From Mesorhizobium sp. WSM3860 (GTDB lineage Bacteria; Pseudomonadota; Alphaproteobacteria; Rhizobiales; Rhizobiaceae), in the NCBI RefSeq assembly GCF_002294995.1, contig NZ_NSGF01000006.1:228568-292567 (forward strand): 64,000 nt of DNA, read 5' to 3'. Position numbers and translations under genes: made by a program. Positions 46,674 to 55,983 of this stretch are shown here, piece after piece. The notes below the pieces were generated by a model. That model did not search any database, was not told the DNA's origin, and saw only the letters and a list, made by a program, of their open reading frames with translations. Numbering within the stretch: the stretch's first letter is position 1; every line of letters begins with the position of its first letter.

Positions 46674-47678
46674 GTGAGCCTCAACGACAAAAGACCACGG
46701 GGCGTCAGGGGTTTCGTTGTGAAGGGCAGGGCCATAACCATGATCGGCATCGCCGCCGTTTTCGGCGCGATCTCGATCTTTGCCGCGGACTTCTGGGTCA
46801 AAAGCCAGGCGAGGGCCCAGTCCGAGCAGAAGACGGCATCTATCGTGGTGCCGCACGAGCCCAAAGTCGAGTTCAAGACCATCGTGGTGGCCAATGCGCC
46901 GCTGCGCTACGGCATGCAGCTCGACCGGTCGCAACTCACCGAAATTCCGTGGCCGCAGGATTCTCTGCCGCAAGGCGCCTTCCCGACCGTCGACAAGCTG
47001 CTGGCCGGAGGCGGCCGCGTCGTGCTGTCGCCGATCGAGGTCAACGAGCCGGTGCTGCTGGCCAAGCTGTCGGGGCCGAATGGCCGCGCGACGCTCTCCA
47101 ACATGCTATCGCCGGGCATGCGAGCCGTCACCATCCGCACCGACGAGATCGCCGGCGTCGGCGGCTTCATCACGCCGGGCGACCGGGTCGACGTCGTGTT
47201 GACGCGCGATGCCGGCGAAATCCAGGAAGTGTCCAAGAATGCGCAAGGGGCAGCCGGCTCGACGGTCACGTCCGAAATCGTCGTCTCCGACGCCAAGGTG
47301 CTTTCGGTCGGGCAGGGGGCGGACGAGCGCAAGACCGAGCCGCAGGTCGCCAATTCCGTGACCCTCGAGGTCACGAACGAAGGGGCGCAGAAGGTGGCGC
47401 TCGCCCGCACCGTCGGCTCCTTGTCGCTGTCTTTGCGGTCCGCCGCCGATGCCAGCGCCGGCGGCAACGGGCTTACCACCATCTCTTCCTTCGGCGGTTC
47501 GGTTGCCGCGAGCGCGGAGGCAAGCGCCGCCTCGCTGGTCAATGCGGTGGCGAAGGAGCCAGAGGAGCCAAAATTCAAGACGGTGATCGTGTCGCGCGGC
47601 ACGAAGGTGGAGGAATACAAGGTTCCCTCCAAGCCCGCCGACGGAGACGTCGTTCCTTCCAAGGAACAAGAACAATAG
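46674..47678 (+). CDS. cpaB: Flp pilus assembly protein CpaB/RcpC
   Basis: A 334-residue periplasmic protein with an N-terminal membrane anchor (MIGIAAVFGAISIFAADFWV). The SAF domain begins around VVANAPLRYGMQLDRSQLTE, and the CpaB domain around MRAVTIRTDEIAGVGGFITPGDRVDVVL. It is thought to stabilise the secretin. GTG 46674 is the first start; GTG 46719 or ATG 46740 would remove the N-terminal 15-22 residues. First gene of an eight-gene Flp/Tad operon. Confidence 0.9.
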   Translation: MSLNDKRPRGVRGFVVKGRAITMIGIAAVFGAISIFAADFWVKSQARAQSEQKTASIVVPHEPKVEFKTIVVANAPLRYGMQLDRSQLTEIPWPQDSLPQGAFPTVDKLLAGGGRVVLSPIEVNEPVLLAKLSGPNGRATLSNMLSPGMRAVTIRTDEIAGVGGFITPGDRVDVVLTRDAGEIQEVSKNAQGAAGSTVTSEIVVSDAKVLSVGQGADERKTEPQVANSVTLEVTNEGAQKVALARTVGSLSLSLRSAADASAGGNGLTTISSFGGSVAASAEASAASLVNAVAKEPEEPKFKTVIVSRGTKVEEYKVPSKPADGDVVPSKEQEQ

Positions 47679-47706
47679 CCGGTGGGGACCGGCCGGGAAC
47701 GGGACA

Positions 47707-49155
47707 ATGCCTGTGTTGAACAAAGAACGGACGACGAGAGGGCTGCGCCTTCTGCGTGGAATGGCGGCGGGCGCCTTTCTGGCAGCCGCCGGAATGTTAG
47801 CCTTTGGGGCGCCGGCCCAGGCAAACAACGACGTCGTATACGTCTCGGCGACCAAGAACGCCACGATCAAAGTCGCCAAGGGCAAGCCCAAGACGATCAT
47901 GACGAACGCCGCCTTCTATCAGATCGTCATCGGCGATCCGGAGATCGCCAACGTCAACCCGCTGACCGACAAGTCCTTCTATGTGCTGGGCAACAATCTC
48001 GGCACGACCGGCATCGCGCTGTTCGACCAGAACAAGCAGCTCGTCGGCACCATCGACGTCGAGGTGACGCTGGACACCGACCAGCTCGCCAACACCATCC
48101 GCTCCAGCGTGCCGGATGCCAAGATCAAGGTCGGTTCGGCCAACGGCCGCGTGGTGCTTTCGGGCGAGGCGGAAGACGCGGTCGCGGCCGACAAGGCGAG
48201 CAAGATCGCGTCGCGCTTTTCCGGCAATGAGGAAGTGATCAACTCGGTCAACATCTCGTCCTCGCAGCAGGTTCAGCTCAATGTCCGTTTCGTCGAGATC
48301 AACCGGCAGGCGGGACAGGACCTCGGCGCCAAATACGGGGCCAACTTTGGCTTGGGCATCGGCGGTCGCGACGTCATCATCGACCCGGGCACGGTGCCGA
48401 CCGCCGGCACCGGCGAGATCATCGGCCGGTTGCTCTCCAACGGGGTTTCGATCGACATCGCCATCAAGGCGCTGGAAGAGCGCGGTCTGGCCCGGCGGTT
48501 GGCCGAGCCGAACCTGATCGCACGCTCGGGCCAGACGGCGAGCTTCCTTGCCGGCGGCGAGTTCCCGATCCCGGTATCCGAGGACAACGGCAAGATCAGC
48601 GTCACCTATAAGAAATACGGCGTCGGTCTGGATTTCACGCCGACCGTGCTCAAGGGTGGACTGGTCAGCCTCGATATCGCGCCTGAAGTTTCGTCGATCG
48701 ATCCCTCCGCGTCGATCGAAGTCAGCAGCGGCATTTCCATTCCTGCCTTCATTGTGCGCCGCGCCAAGACGTCGGTCGACCTGAAGAACGGCCAGAGCTT
48801 CATGATCGCGGGCCTTCTGCAGTCGCAGAACGACATCACCACCTCGCGCCTGCCGGGGCTCGGCAAGCTGCCGGTGCTTGGCCCGCTGTTCTCCTCGAAA
48901 TCCTATCAGCGGCGCGAGACCGACCTGGTGATCATCGTCACGCCCTATCTGGTCAAGCCGGTCGACCCGTCGAAGAAGATGGTCGAGCCCACCGACGGAA
49001 CGCGGCCTCCAAGCAATGCCGACTACTTCCTGAACAACACCGAGGAAGTCGACGCTTCCGCTCCCAAACGCCCCTTGGCGCTGGCCGACGGCAGTGCGGC
49101 CCGTCCGGTGGCGGCCACGACGTCGGGCCACTTCCTCGATCTGCCGAAGGACTGA
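47707..49155 (+). CDS. cpaC: Flp pilus secretin CpaC/RcpA
   Basis: A 482-residue outer-membrane secretin through which the pilus leaves the cell. A signal peptide (MAAGAFLAAAGMLAFGAPAQA) is followed by a BON-like periplasmic domain (VPDAKIKVGSANGRVVLSGEA) and a secretin domain ending in GPLFSSKSYQRRETDLVIIV. Codons begin 28 bases after cpaB. In rhizobia the cpa genes are transcribed together. Confidence 0.95.
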   Translation: MPVLNKERTTRGLRLLRGMAAGAFLAAAGMLAFGAPAQANNDVVYVSATKNATIKVAKGKPKTIMTNAAFYQIVIGDPEIANVNPLTDKSFYVLGNNLGTTGIALFDQNKQLVGTIDVEVTLDTDQLANTIRSSVPDAKIKVGSANGRVVLSGEAEDAVAADKASKIASRFSGNEEVINSVNISSSQQVQLNVRFVEINRQAGQDLGAKYGANFGLGIGGRDVIIDPGTVPTAGTGEIIGRLLSNGVSIDIAIKALEERGLARRLAEPNLIARSGQTASFLAGGEFPIPVSEDNGKISVTYKKYGVGLDFTPTVLKGGLVSLDIAPEVSSIDPSASIEVSSGISIPAFIVRRAKTSVDLKNGQSFMIAGLLQSQNDITTSRLPGLGKLPVLGPLFSSKSYQRRETDLVIIVTPYLVKPVDPSKKMVEPTDGTRPPSNADYFLNNTEEVDASAPKRPLALADGSAARPVAATTSGHFLDLPKD

Positions 49156-49159
49156 AGCC

Positions 49160-49435
49160 ATGCGTCTGGCTCCTTGCATCGCTCTGCTGCTCGCCGGCGC
49201 GCTCGCCGGCTGCACCAGCGACGACTATGTGCGCACCGAAGGCGTGACGCCGGCCGCCGGCAACGCCCAGGCGTCCAACACGGCCATGCAGATGGTCGAT
49301 CCCTGGCAATACGGCGTCCAGAACACCAGGCTTCTGGTGCCGGCTCCGAGCACGAACTCCACGGCCGCTGCCGCGGGCGCGAAGGCCGGCGCGGCGGCGG
49401 CTTCAACGACATCGGTATCAACGACAGCAGACTGA
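49160..49435 (+). CDS. Short lipoprotein at the cpaD position
   Basis: A 91-residue lipoprotein, signal MRLAPCIALLLAGALAGC with lipobox LAGC, then a Ser/Asn/Ala-rich mature part with DPWQYGVQNTR. It lies between cpaC and cpaE where many operons place CpaD, but it is far shorter than typical CpaD (about 200 residues) and lacks its recognised repeats. It may be a reduced CpaD, or an unrelated lipoprotein that takes its structural place. Confidence 0.7.
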   Translation: MRLAPCIALLLAGALAGCTSDDYVRTEGVTPAAGNAQASNTAMQMVDPWQYGVQNTRLLVPAPSTNSTAAAAGAKAGAAAASTTSVSTTAD

Positions 49436-49448
49436 TGAGCTGACGACC

Positions 49449-50663
49449 ATGGCATCCGGCACCAAGACCAAGAAGATCCTGCTCGTTTCGACCGACCGGG
49501 CGTTTTCGCAGGACACGCGGACGGCTTTCGCCGCATCCGAGGTCATCGAGCTTTTGACGGTCGAGAAAAGCGTCAACGAACTGCGCGGCGAGGTCCAGGA
49601 GACCGATTTCGGTGCCGTCATTGTCGACATGGACGCGGCCAAGCTCGAAGAGATCGAGTCGCTGCAGCGCATCATGCGCCGCATCGAAGGCCGCGTCCCG
49701 GTGGTTGTCGTCACGCAGGAATTCAATGCGGCGGCGGTGCGCATCCTGGTCCAGCTCAAGGTCGCCGACTTCCTGGTGAAGCCGATCACCACCGCCGATC
49801 TGGTGCGTTCCGTCATTCGCGCGCTGCAAGGGCCGGGGCGGGAGGAAAACACCGAATCGCAGATCTACACCTTCATGCCGGCGGCCGGCGGTGTCGGCAC
49901 CACCACGCTTGCCCTGCAGACCGCCTTCCAGCTGCATCATTCGGTGACGCGCGGCGCCTCGACCTGCGTGGTCGACCTCAATTTCCAGCAGGGCGCCTGC
50001 GCCGAATATCTCGACCTCGAACCGCGCTTCGACATCACCGAAATCGAGAACCAGCCCGAGCGCCTCGACCGCCAGCTGCTGGACGTGATGCTGTCCAAGC
50101 ATGCAAGCGGGCTCTGCGTGCTGGCGGCGCCGACGCGCCCTTCCGAAATGCGCTCGTTCAAGACCGATGTCGTGGTGCGCATGCTCGACCTCGTTTCGGC
50201 CTATTTCGACAATGTCGTCATCGACATGCCGCGCACCTGGTTCCCGTGGACCGAGACGGTGCTGCTCGGCTCCAACAAGCTCTATATCGTGGCCGAGATG
50301 ACGGTGCCTTGCCTGCGCCACACGCAGCGTCTCATCCAGGCCATCTACGAGACGGCCGGCAAGGAAGTGAAGCCGAACGTCATCGTCAACCGCTTCGAGC
50401 AGAAGATGTTCGACAGCGGCATCAAGCAGGCCGACGTCCAGGATATCCTGGGCGAGCATTTCGTCGGCGGCATCTCCAACAACTACCGGCTGGTGCGCGA
50501 AGCCGTCGACCGCGGCGTGCCCCTGCACGACATCGATCCCAACGCCAATGTCGTCAACGACCTGAAGAAAATCATTCTGCCCGAGGAGGCGGTGGCGACG
50601 ACGGCGAAATCGAAGTCGCTGTTCGGCCTCGGCAAGGGCCTCTTGAAGAGGAAAGCAGGATGA
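49449..50663 (+). CDS. cpaE: Pilus localisation ATPase-like protein CpaE/TadZ
   Basis: A 404-residue cytoplasmic protein. The N-terminal 130 residues form a receiver-like domain (KILLVSTDRAFSQDTRTAFA, with the VVVDMD-type acidic strand). The remainder is a ParA/MinD-like domain whose P-loop reads AAGGVGTTTLAL and lacks the usual lysine, as in other CpaE proteins. It directs the pilus machine to the cell pole. The last 4 bases overlap cpaF (ATGA). Confidence 0.9.
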   Translation: MASGTKTKKILLVSTDRAFSQDTRTAFAASEVIELLTVEKSVNELRGEVQETDFGAVIVDMDAAKLEEIESLQRIMRRIEGRVPVVVVTQEFNAAAVRILVQLKVADFLVKPITTADLVRSVIRALQGPGREENTESQIYTFMPAAGGVGTTTLALQTAFQLHHSVTRGASTCVVDLNFQQGACAEYLDLEPRFDITEIENQPERLDRQLLDVMLSKHASGLCVLAAPTRPSEMRSFKTDVVVRMLDLVSAYFDNVVIDMPRTWFPWTETVLLGSNKLYIVAEMTVPCLRHTQRLIQAIYETAGKEVKPNVIVNRFEQKMFDSGIKQADVQDILGEHFVGGISNNYRLVREAVDRGVPLHDIDPNANVVNDLKKIILPEEAVATTAKSKSLFGLGKGLLKRKAG

Positions 50664-52081
50664 GCAGCCGCTTCTCCAACCTGCAGAATCGCGATGTCCG
50701 TCCGCTGCGGGTGCCCGAACCCGCGCCCGTTCCGCATCACGCCGTGGTCATTCCGACGACCCGCAAGCCGGCACCGCCGAAGCCGGAAGCAGCACCCGCA
50801 AAGAGCGCCAACAAGGTGCTCGACGCGCGCGTGCGCATTCACCGCATGCTGCTCGAAGAAATCAACCTCGTCGCGCTGGAGCGGCTGCCCAAGGACGAAA
50901 TGCGCCGCCAGGTGCATGAGTTCGTCTCGGAAAAGACCCGTCAGGAGCGAATGGCGATCAACACCGCCGAGCTGGACGCGCTGGTCGACGACATCGTCGA
51001 CGAGATGGTGGGCCTCGGCCCGCTGGAGCCGCTGCTGAAGGATCCGGAGATCAACGATATCCTGATCAACGGCCATCAGAACTGCTTCGTCGAAAAGCGA
51101 GGCAAGCTGCAGCAGGTCCATATCCCGTTCAAGGACGAGGCGCATCTGCTTCGGATCATTAGTAAAATCGTCGCGGCCGTCGGCCGCCGCGTCGATGAAT
51201 CGCAGCCGATGGTCGACGCCCGCATGCTCGACGGCTCGCGTTTCAACGCCGCCATCAGGCCGGTCGGCGTCGACGGGCCGCTGGTGTCGATCCGCAAATT
51301 CTCCAAGAACAAGCTCGGCCTGCATAAGCTGGTCGAGTTCGGCGCCATCACCCAAAACATGGCCGAGGTGCTGGCAGCGGCCGTTCATGCGCGCAAGACC
51401 ACGATCATCTCGGGCGGCACCGGTACCGGCAAGACGACGATGCTCAATGCCTTGTCGGCCTTCATTCCCGAGGACGAGCGCCTGATCACCATCGAGGATG
51501 CCGCCGAGCTGCAGCTGCAGCAGCCGCATGTCGCGCGCATGGAAACGCGCCCGGCCAACATCGAGGGTCATGGCGAGCTGAAGCAGCGCGATCTGGTCAA
51601 GAACGCGCTGCGCATGCGGCCCGATCGCGTCATCCTTGGCGAGTGCCGCGGCGAGGAGGCCTTCGACATGCTGCAGGCGATGAACACCGGCCATGAAGGG
51701 TCGATGGCGACCATTCACGCCAACACGCCGCGCGACGCCATATCGCGCCTCGAACAGATGCTCGGCATGACCGGCATGCCGATGACGGTGCAGTCGATCC
51801 GCAGCCAGATCGCCAGCGCCATCGACATCATCGTGCAGCTGACGCGCCTGTCCGACGGCAAGCGCAAGGTGACCAGCGTCGCCGAGGTGACGGGCATGGA
51901 AGGCGACGTCATCCAGATGCAGGAGATCTTCCGCTTCGTGCGCACCGGCATGGAGGCCGACGGCAAGATCGTCGGCCATTTCGAGGCGACGGGCATCCGC
52001 CCGCGCTTCCTCGAGGACCTGCGCAACATGGGCATCGAATTTCCGGGCAAGTATTTCGAACCCGGCCGGCCGCAGGAGTAG
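50660..52081 (+). CDS. cpaF: Pilus assembly secretion ATPase CpaF/TadA
   Basis: A 473-residue hexameric ATPase powering pilus extension and retraction. Walker A is [14 protein letters not shown], followed by the Asp box, the His-box region [20 protein letters not shown] and an N-terminal helical domain (about residues 60-150) of the family. ATG 50660 overlaps the cpaE stop by 4 bases. Confidence 0.95.
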   Translation: MSSRFSNLQNRDVRPLRVPEPAPVPHHAVVIPTTRKPAPPKPEAAPAKSANKVLDARVRIHRMLLEEINLVALERLPKDEMRRQVHEFVSEKTRQERMAINTAELDALVDDIVDEMVGLGPLEPLLKDPEINDILINGHQNCFVEKRGKLQQVHIPFKDEAHLLRIISKIVAAVGRRVDESQPMVDARMLDGSRFNAAIRPVGVDGPLVSIRKFSKNKLGLHKLVEFGAITQNMAEVLAAAVHARKTTIISGGTGTGKTTMLNALSAFIPEDERLITIEDAAELQLQQPHVARMETRPANIEGHGELKQRDLVKNALRMRPDRVILGECRGEEAFDMLQAMNTGHEGSMATIHANTPRDAISRLEQMLGMTGMPMTVQSIRSQIASAIDIIVQLTRLSDGKRKVTSVAEVTGMEGDVIQMQEIFRFVRTGMEADGKIVGHFEATGIRPRFLEDLRNMGIEFPGKYFEPGRPQE

Positions 52082-52084
52082 CCG

Positions 52085-53050
52085 GTGCTCGAGGGATTCA
52101 GCCCGATCTACGCCGTCTACGCCGCGGCGGCGCTCACCGGCATCATGATCGCCGAAGGCTGCTACCTGCTCTATGCCGGCCGCAGCGACAAGCGCACGGC
52201 GATCAACCGCCGCATGAAGCTGGCGGAGAACAAGATCAGCCAGGAGCAAGTGCTGATCCAGCTGCGCAAGGAGCGCGGCATGGAAGATGGCACGCCCCTA
52301 CTTTCCTTCGACCGCTTTCGCGCCTTGCGCACGCAGTCCGGCATGATCATGCCAATGCCCAAATTCCTCACGATCACGTCGGGGATAGCGTTCACGCTGG
52401 CGCTTTTGGCCATCTGGTACGGCCTGCCCTTGTTGTTCGGGCTGGTCCTGCTTCTGATGCTGCTGCCGGTATTGCCGCTGATGGCGATGCGTTTTCTGCG
52501 CAAGCGCCGGCATAAGCGCTTCGGCATGCAACTGCCGGAAGCGCTGGAGCTGATCACGCGCGGCCTCAAAGCCGGCCACCCGGTGCCGGTGGCGATCGCG
52601 ATGGTGGCGCGCGAGATGGCCGATCCGATCGGCACCGAGTTTGGCGTCGTGGCCGACGAGGTGACCTATGGCTCGGACCTCGTTTCAGCGCTCAACAACC
52701 TGTTCGACCGCGTCGGCCATGAGGACCTGCCGCTGTTCGTCACCGCCGTGTCGATCCAGAGCAGCTCCGGCGGCAATCTGCGCGAGATCCTCGACGGGCT
52801 GTCGTCGACCATCCGCGAGCGCGGCAAGCTGCGGCGCAAGGTGCGCGCCATTTCGACCGAAGGCCGGATGTCGGCCTATATCCTGACCGCCGTGCCGGTG
52901 CTTCTGTTCACCGCCATCATGGTGCTGATGCCGCAATTCTACCGCGAGGTGTGGGGGATACCGAAGACCTGGTACATGCTGGGCGGCTCCATCCTGTGGC
53001 TGCTGCTCGGCAATGCCATCATGTTCAAGATGTCGAATTTCAGGTTCTGA
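52085..53050 (+). CDS. tadB: Flp pilus inner-membrane platform protein TadB
   Basis: A 321-residue membrane protein with T2SSF domain. Hydrophobic segments occur near the N-terminus (YAAAALTGIMIAEGCYLLYA), in the middle (TSGIAFTLALLAIWYGLPL and PVLPLMAMRFL) and at the end (GGSILWLLLGNAI). Cytoplasmic F-domain sequence includes ALELITRGLKAGHPVPVAIA. GTG 52085 starts 3 bases after cpaF. It couples the ATPase to the pilus base, together with TadC. Confidence 0.9.
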   Translation: MLEGFSPIYAVYAAAALTGIMIAEGCYLLYAGRSDKRTAINRRMKLAENKISQEQVLIQLRKERGMEDGTPLLSFDRFRALRTQSGMIMPMPKFLTITSGIAFTLALLAIWYGLPLLFGLVLLLMLLPVLPLMAMRFLRKRRHKRFGMQLPEALELITRGLKAGHPVPVAIAMVAREMADPIGTEFGVVADEVTYGSDLVSALNNLFDRVGHEDLPLFVTAVSIQSSSGGNLREILDGLSSTIRERGKLRRKVRAISTEGRMSAYILTAVPVLLFTAIMVLMPQFYREVWGIPKTWYMLGGSILWLLLGNAIMFKMSNFRF

Positions 53051-53051
53051 A

Positions 53052-54014
53052 ATGGAAGAGGTCATCCGCTTCCTCGCCTCGCTAGCGCCGACATCGCTGA
53101 TGCCGGTGGCGGTGCTGCTGCTGGTGATGGGCGGTGGCGCGGTGGCCTGGCCGCTGGTCGTCGCCCAGGGCGATCGCAACGAGGTCAAGCGCCGGCTGAA
53201 GGTCGAGGCGGCGCAGCCGATCGAGCAGCCCGAGCCGGCGCCGAGGAAAAACGCAACCGCCGTGCGCGAGAAGGCGGTGAGGCGGGCCCAGGAATTCTAT
53301 GCCAAGAGCGATCCGGAGAATGTCGCGCGATTGCGCATGAAGCTCATCCAGGCCGGCTACATGGAGCCGCGCGCCGTCGGCATGTTCTTTCTGATCCGTT
53401 TTGCCGCGCTGGTCGGCGCAGCACTTGGCGCGTTCCTGGTCAACCATTGGGCGGCCAGCGCCGAGTCGACCGTGACCAGCCGCTGGACCTTCATCATCCT
53501 GTCGGGAGCGGCCGGCTATTTCCTGCCCGGCCTGGTGCTGACGCAGAAGGTGCGGGAAAAGATGCGCGAATACCGCAACGGCTTTCCCGACTTCATGGAT
53601 CTGATGATCGTCTGCTCCGACGCCGGCATGAGCATGGAAGCCGGCATCGAGCGGGTCTCGAAGGAACTCGCCAGGACCTACCCGTCGCTCAGCCAGAACC
53701 TGCAGCTGGTGTCGCTGGAGCTGAGAGCAGGCCGCAGCCTCGACGATGCGCTGAAGGCGCTCGCCGATCGCCTCAGCCTCGACGAGGTGCGCTCCTTCGC
53801 GACGCTGCTGCAGCAGTCCAAGGAGCTCGGCACCAGCCTGTCGGGAGCGCTGCGCGTCTTTTCCGACGAAATGCGCCACAAGCGCATGTCGCTCGCCGAG
53901 GAGAAGGCGCATGCCTTGCCGGCCAAGATGTCGGTGCCGGTGACGGTTTGCATCCTGCCGGTGGTGCTGATGGTCGCCATCATCCCGATTGTCGTGAGGC
54001 TGACGTCGCACTGA
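53052..54014 (+). CDS. tadC: Flp pilus inner-membrane platform protein TadC
   Basis: A 320-residue T2SSF protein, paralogous to TadB. It begins MEEVIRFLASLAPTSLMPVA with a membrane helix, has a cytoplasmic stretch, two further helices (VGAALGAFLVNHWAA, AAGYFLPGLVL) and the F-domain NGFPDFMDLMIVCSDAGMSME. ATG 53052 follows the tadB stop by a base or so. The last helix (VPVTVCILPVVLMVAIIPIV) ends the protein. Confidence 0.9.
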   Translation: MEEVIRFLASLAPTSLMPVAVLLLVMGGGAVAWPLVVAQGDRNEVKRRLKVEAAQPIEQPEPAPRKNATAVREKAVRRAQEFYAKSDPENVARLRMKLIQAGYMEPRAVGMFFLIRFAALVGAALGAFLVNHWAASAESTVTSRWTFIILSGAAGYFLPGLVLTQKVREKMREYRNGFPDFMDLMIVCSDAGMSMEAGIERVSKELARTYPSLSQNLQLVSLELRAGRSLDDALKALADRLSLDEVRSFATLLQQSKELGTSLSGALRVFSDEMRHKRMSLAEEKAHALPAKMSVPVTVCILPVVLMVAIIPIVVRLTSH

Positions 54015-54148
54015 GGCCGGCGGTGCTGGTTAACGCATCCTTTGCATGCAAATGAAATTTGGGCTGATTTCGGCACCGAAGCTTAATCGCTCTCCTGTAC
54101 AGTCCTTGCTGAAGAACGACCCGGCAAATCGGGCGATGGGGCAGGGGC

Positions 54149-54622
54149 ATGCGTCACAGACTTTCCACGGCAACGGCGGTATTGGCGGCCGTCTTGATGA
54201 TCACCGGCTGCACGACGAACAGCAGCGTCGACACGACCAAGACCACCGCGATCCAGGCTACGGCCAAGGACATCAGCGCCGCCGACCTCACGGAGGGCAA
54301 GGCGCAGTTCCGGGAGGCGAATTTCGGCCTCGCCGAACAGCATTTCCGCAAGGCGGTGGAGCTCAAGGCCGACAATGCCGAAGCCTGGATGGGGCTTGCC
54401 GCCTCCTATGACGAGCTCGGCCGCTTCGACTTCGCCGACCGCGCCTATTCGCAATTGCTGAGGGTCGCCGGGCGCAAGCCGCAGATCGTCAACAATATGG
54501 GCTATTCGCAACTCCTGCGCGGCAACAAGAAGAAGGCAAGGGCGCTGCTGCTCGAAGCCAAGGCCGGTCTGGCAGACCAGACCGTGGTCAATGCCAATCT
54601 GGCGCTGCTCGACAAGAGCTGA
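54149..54622 (+). CDS. tadD: TadD TPR lipoprotein
   Basis: A 157-residue outer-membrane lipoprotein (signal LAAVLMITGC) with about three TPR helices, including AEQHFRKAVELKADNAEAWMGLAASYDELG. In Tad systems TadD helps assemble the secretin. It closes the operon 135 bases after tadC, with GGGGCAGGGGC before ATG 54149. No pilin, CpaA peptidase or TadE/F/G gene is in the window. Confidence 0.85.
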   Translation: MRHRLSTATAVLAAVLMITGCTTNSSVDTTKTTAIQATAKDISAADLTEGKAQFREANFGLAEQHFRKAVELKADNAEAWMGLAASYDELGRFDFADRAYSQLLRVAGRKPQIVNNMGYSQLLRGNKKKARALLLEAKAGLADQTVVNANLALLDKS

Positions 54623-54796
54623 TGTGCTTCCGGCTTGTCCCGCCGCGGCACCGTGCCGGAGTTTCAGCGGGCATGTCGACGCTTTGTAAACCCTTTGTCG
54701 AGCTAGCAGTGGGCACCGGCCGAAAACGGTTTGCGCCACGCGTCTACAACCTACATTGAGGAAGCAACGAGACTCCCCAACGGTAGATCTTCAGAG

Positions 54797-55969
54797 ATGT
54801 TGGATTTCAGCTCGCTCCTGCTCGCGGCGGCGCTGTCGGGCACATGCCTCAGCGTCACGATGCTCGCGATCTGGTTCACCGCGCCGCGGGCGCGTTTCGT
54901 GCTTACGGTCGCCTGCGGCATACTCGTGCTCGTTGCCCATGTCGTCCTGTTCTGGCGCTATACCAAGCAAGCGAACCCGTGGCTCTGCCAGATCGTGCTC
55001 GCGCTGCTTAGCCTTGGGTTTCTCGTCATCTGTTTATCGGCGATGCAGTATCTCGGCATCCGCAATTATCGCCGCGCCATCGGGCCGGCGCTGGCGGCGA
55101 TGGCCGCCTCCGCTCTCGTCACCTATTTCGGCTTCGATGGTGTCGGCTTCCTCATCACCTATTCGACGGTGACGGCGCTGCTCGCCGCGATCGGAACGAT
55201 GTTCTGGATGAAGGGGGATCACGACCGTCGGATACTGCTCGTCGTTTCGTTCCTCAGCGGCGCCTGCGCGATATCCTTCGCGCTGTGCGGCATGGTGCTG
55301 CTGGTGCAAGGGCAATGGGTCCTCGGCGTCGCGCCCGACAACTGGGCGGAGCGGATGAACTCCGTCGTCGCGGTCGCCTGCATGACCGGCCTCGGCGCGC
55401 TGACGCTTTCGCTGCACCATCTGCAGGCGCAGATCGAGCTCAAGGCCGCGACGATGACCGATCCGCTGACCGGCCTGATGAACCGCAGGGCACTCAGCGA
55501 GCTTTATGGCGGTCGCAGCTTCGGTCCGTTCATGGCAATCGCGATGTTCGACCTCGACCATTTCAAGACAACCAACGATGTCTTCGGCCATCCCGTCGGC
55601 GATCAGGTGCTTTGCCGGTTCGCGGCGGTGATCAAGAAATATGGCAGGGCCGGGGTCGATGCCTTCCGGCTCGGCGGCGAGGAGTTCGCGCTCGTCCTAT
55701 CGCGCATGACGCCAGAAAAGGCGCACGACATGGCAAGCAGGATCGGCGTCGCTTTCGGCACCGAAATCGTTCCGACCCAACGCGGTCCGTTGCGCAGCAG
55801 CGTCAGCGGCGGCATGGGGTTTGGCGCCGCCGATGGCCGGACCCTGGACGAGGTGCTGGCCGAGGCCGACGCCGCGCTCTACGCCGCAAAGCGCGCCGGG
55901 CGAAACCGCGTGATCGCCCAAAGCCAGGAGGACCAGCCCGATAGCGGGCCAGCCCTGCGCTCGGCCTAA
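54797..55969 (+). CDS. Membrane diguanylate cyclase (GGDEF)
   Basis: A 390-residue protein. Its N-terminal half has about six hydrophobic helices (LDFSSLLLAAALSGTCLSV onward). The C-terminal GGDEF domain (about residues 230-380) has MTDPLTGLMNRRAL, the metal-binding MFDLDHFKTTNDVFGH and an intact GGEEF at FRLGGEEFALV, so synthesis of c-di-GMP is likely. ATG 54797 precedes the first helix; an earlier start adds 22 residues. Its place beside the pilus genes hints at a link to attachment. Confidence 0.85.
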   Translation: MLDFSSLLLAAALSGTCLSVTMLAIWFTAPRARFVLTVACGILVLVAHVVLFWRYTKQANPWLCQIVLALLSLGFLVICLSAMQYLGIRNYRRAIGPALAAMAASALVTYFGFDGVGFLITYSTVTALLAAIGTMFWMKGDHDRRILLVVSFLSGACAISFALCGMVLLVQGQWVLGVAPDNWAERMNSVVAVACMTGLGALTLSLHHLQAQIELKAATMTDPLTGLMNRRALSELYGGRSFGPFMAIAMFDLDHFKTTNDVFGHPVGDQVLCRFAAVIKKYGRAGVDAFRLGGEEFALVLSRMTPEKAHDMASRIGVAFGTEIVPTQRGPLRSSVSGGMGFGAADGRTLDEVLAEADAALYAAKRAGRNRVIAQSQEDQPDSGPALRSA

Positions 55970-55983
55970 CTTGCCCTAACCGT

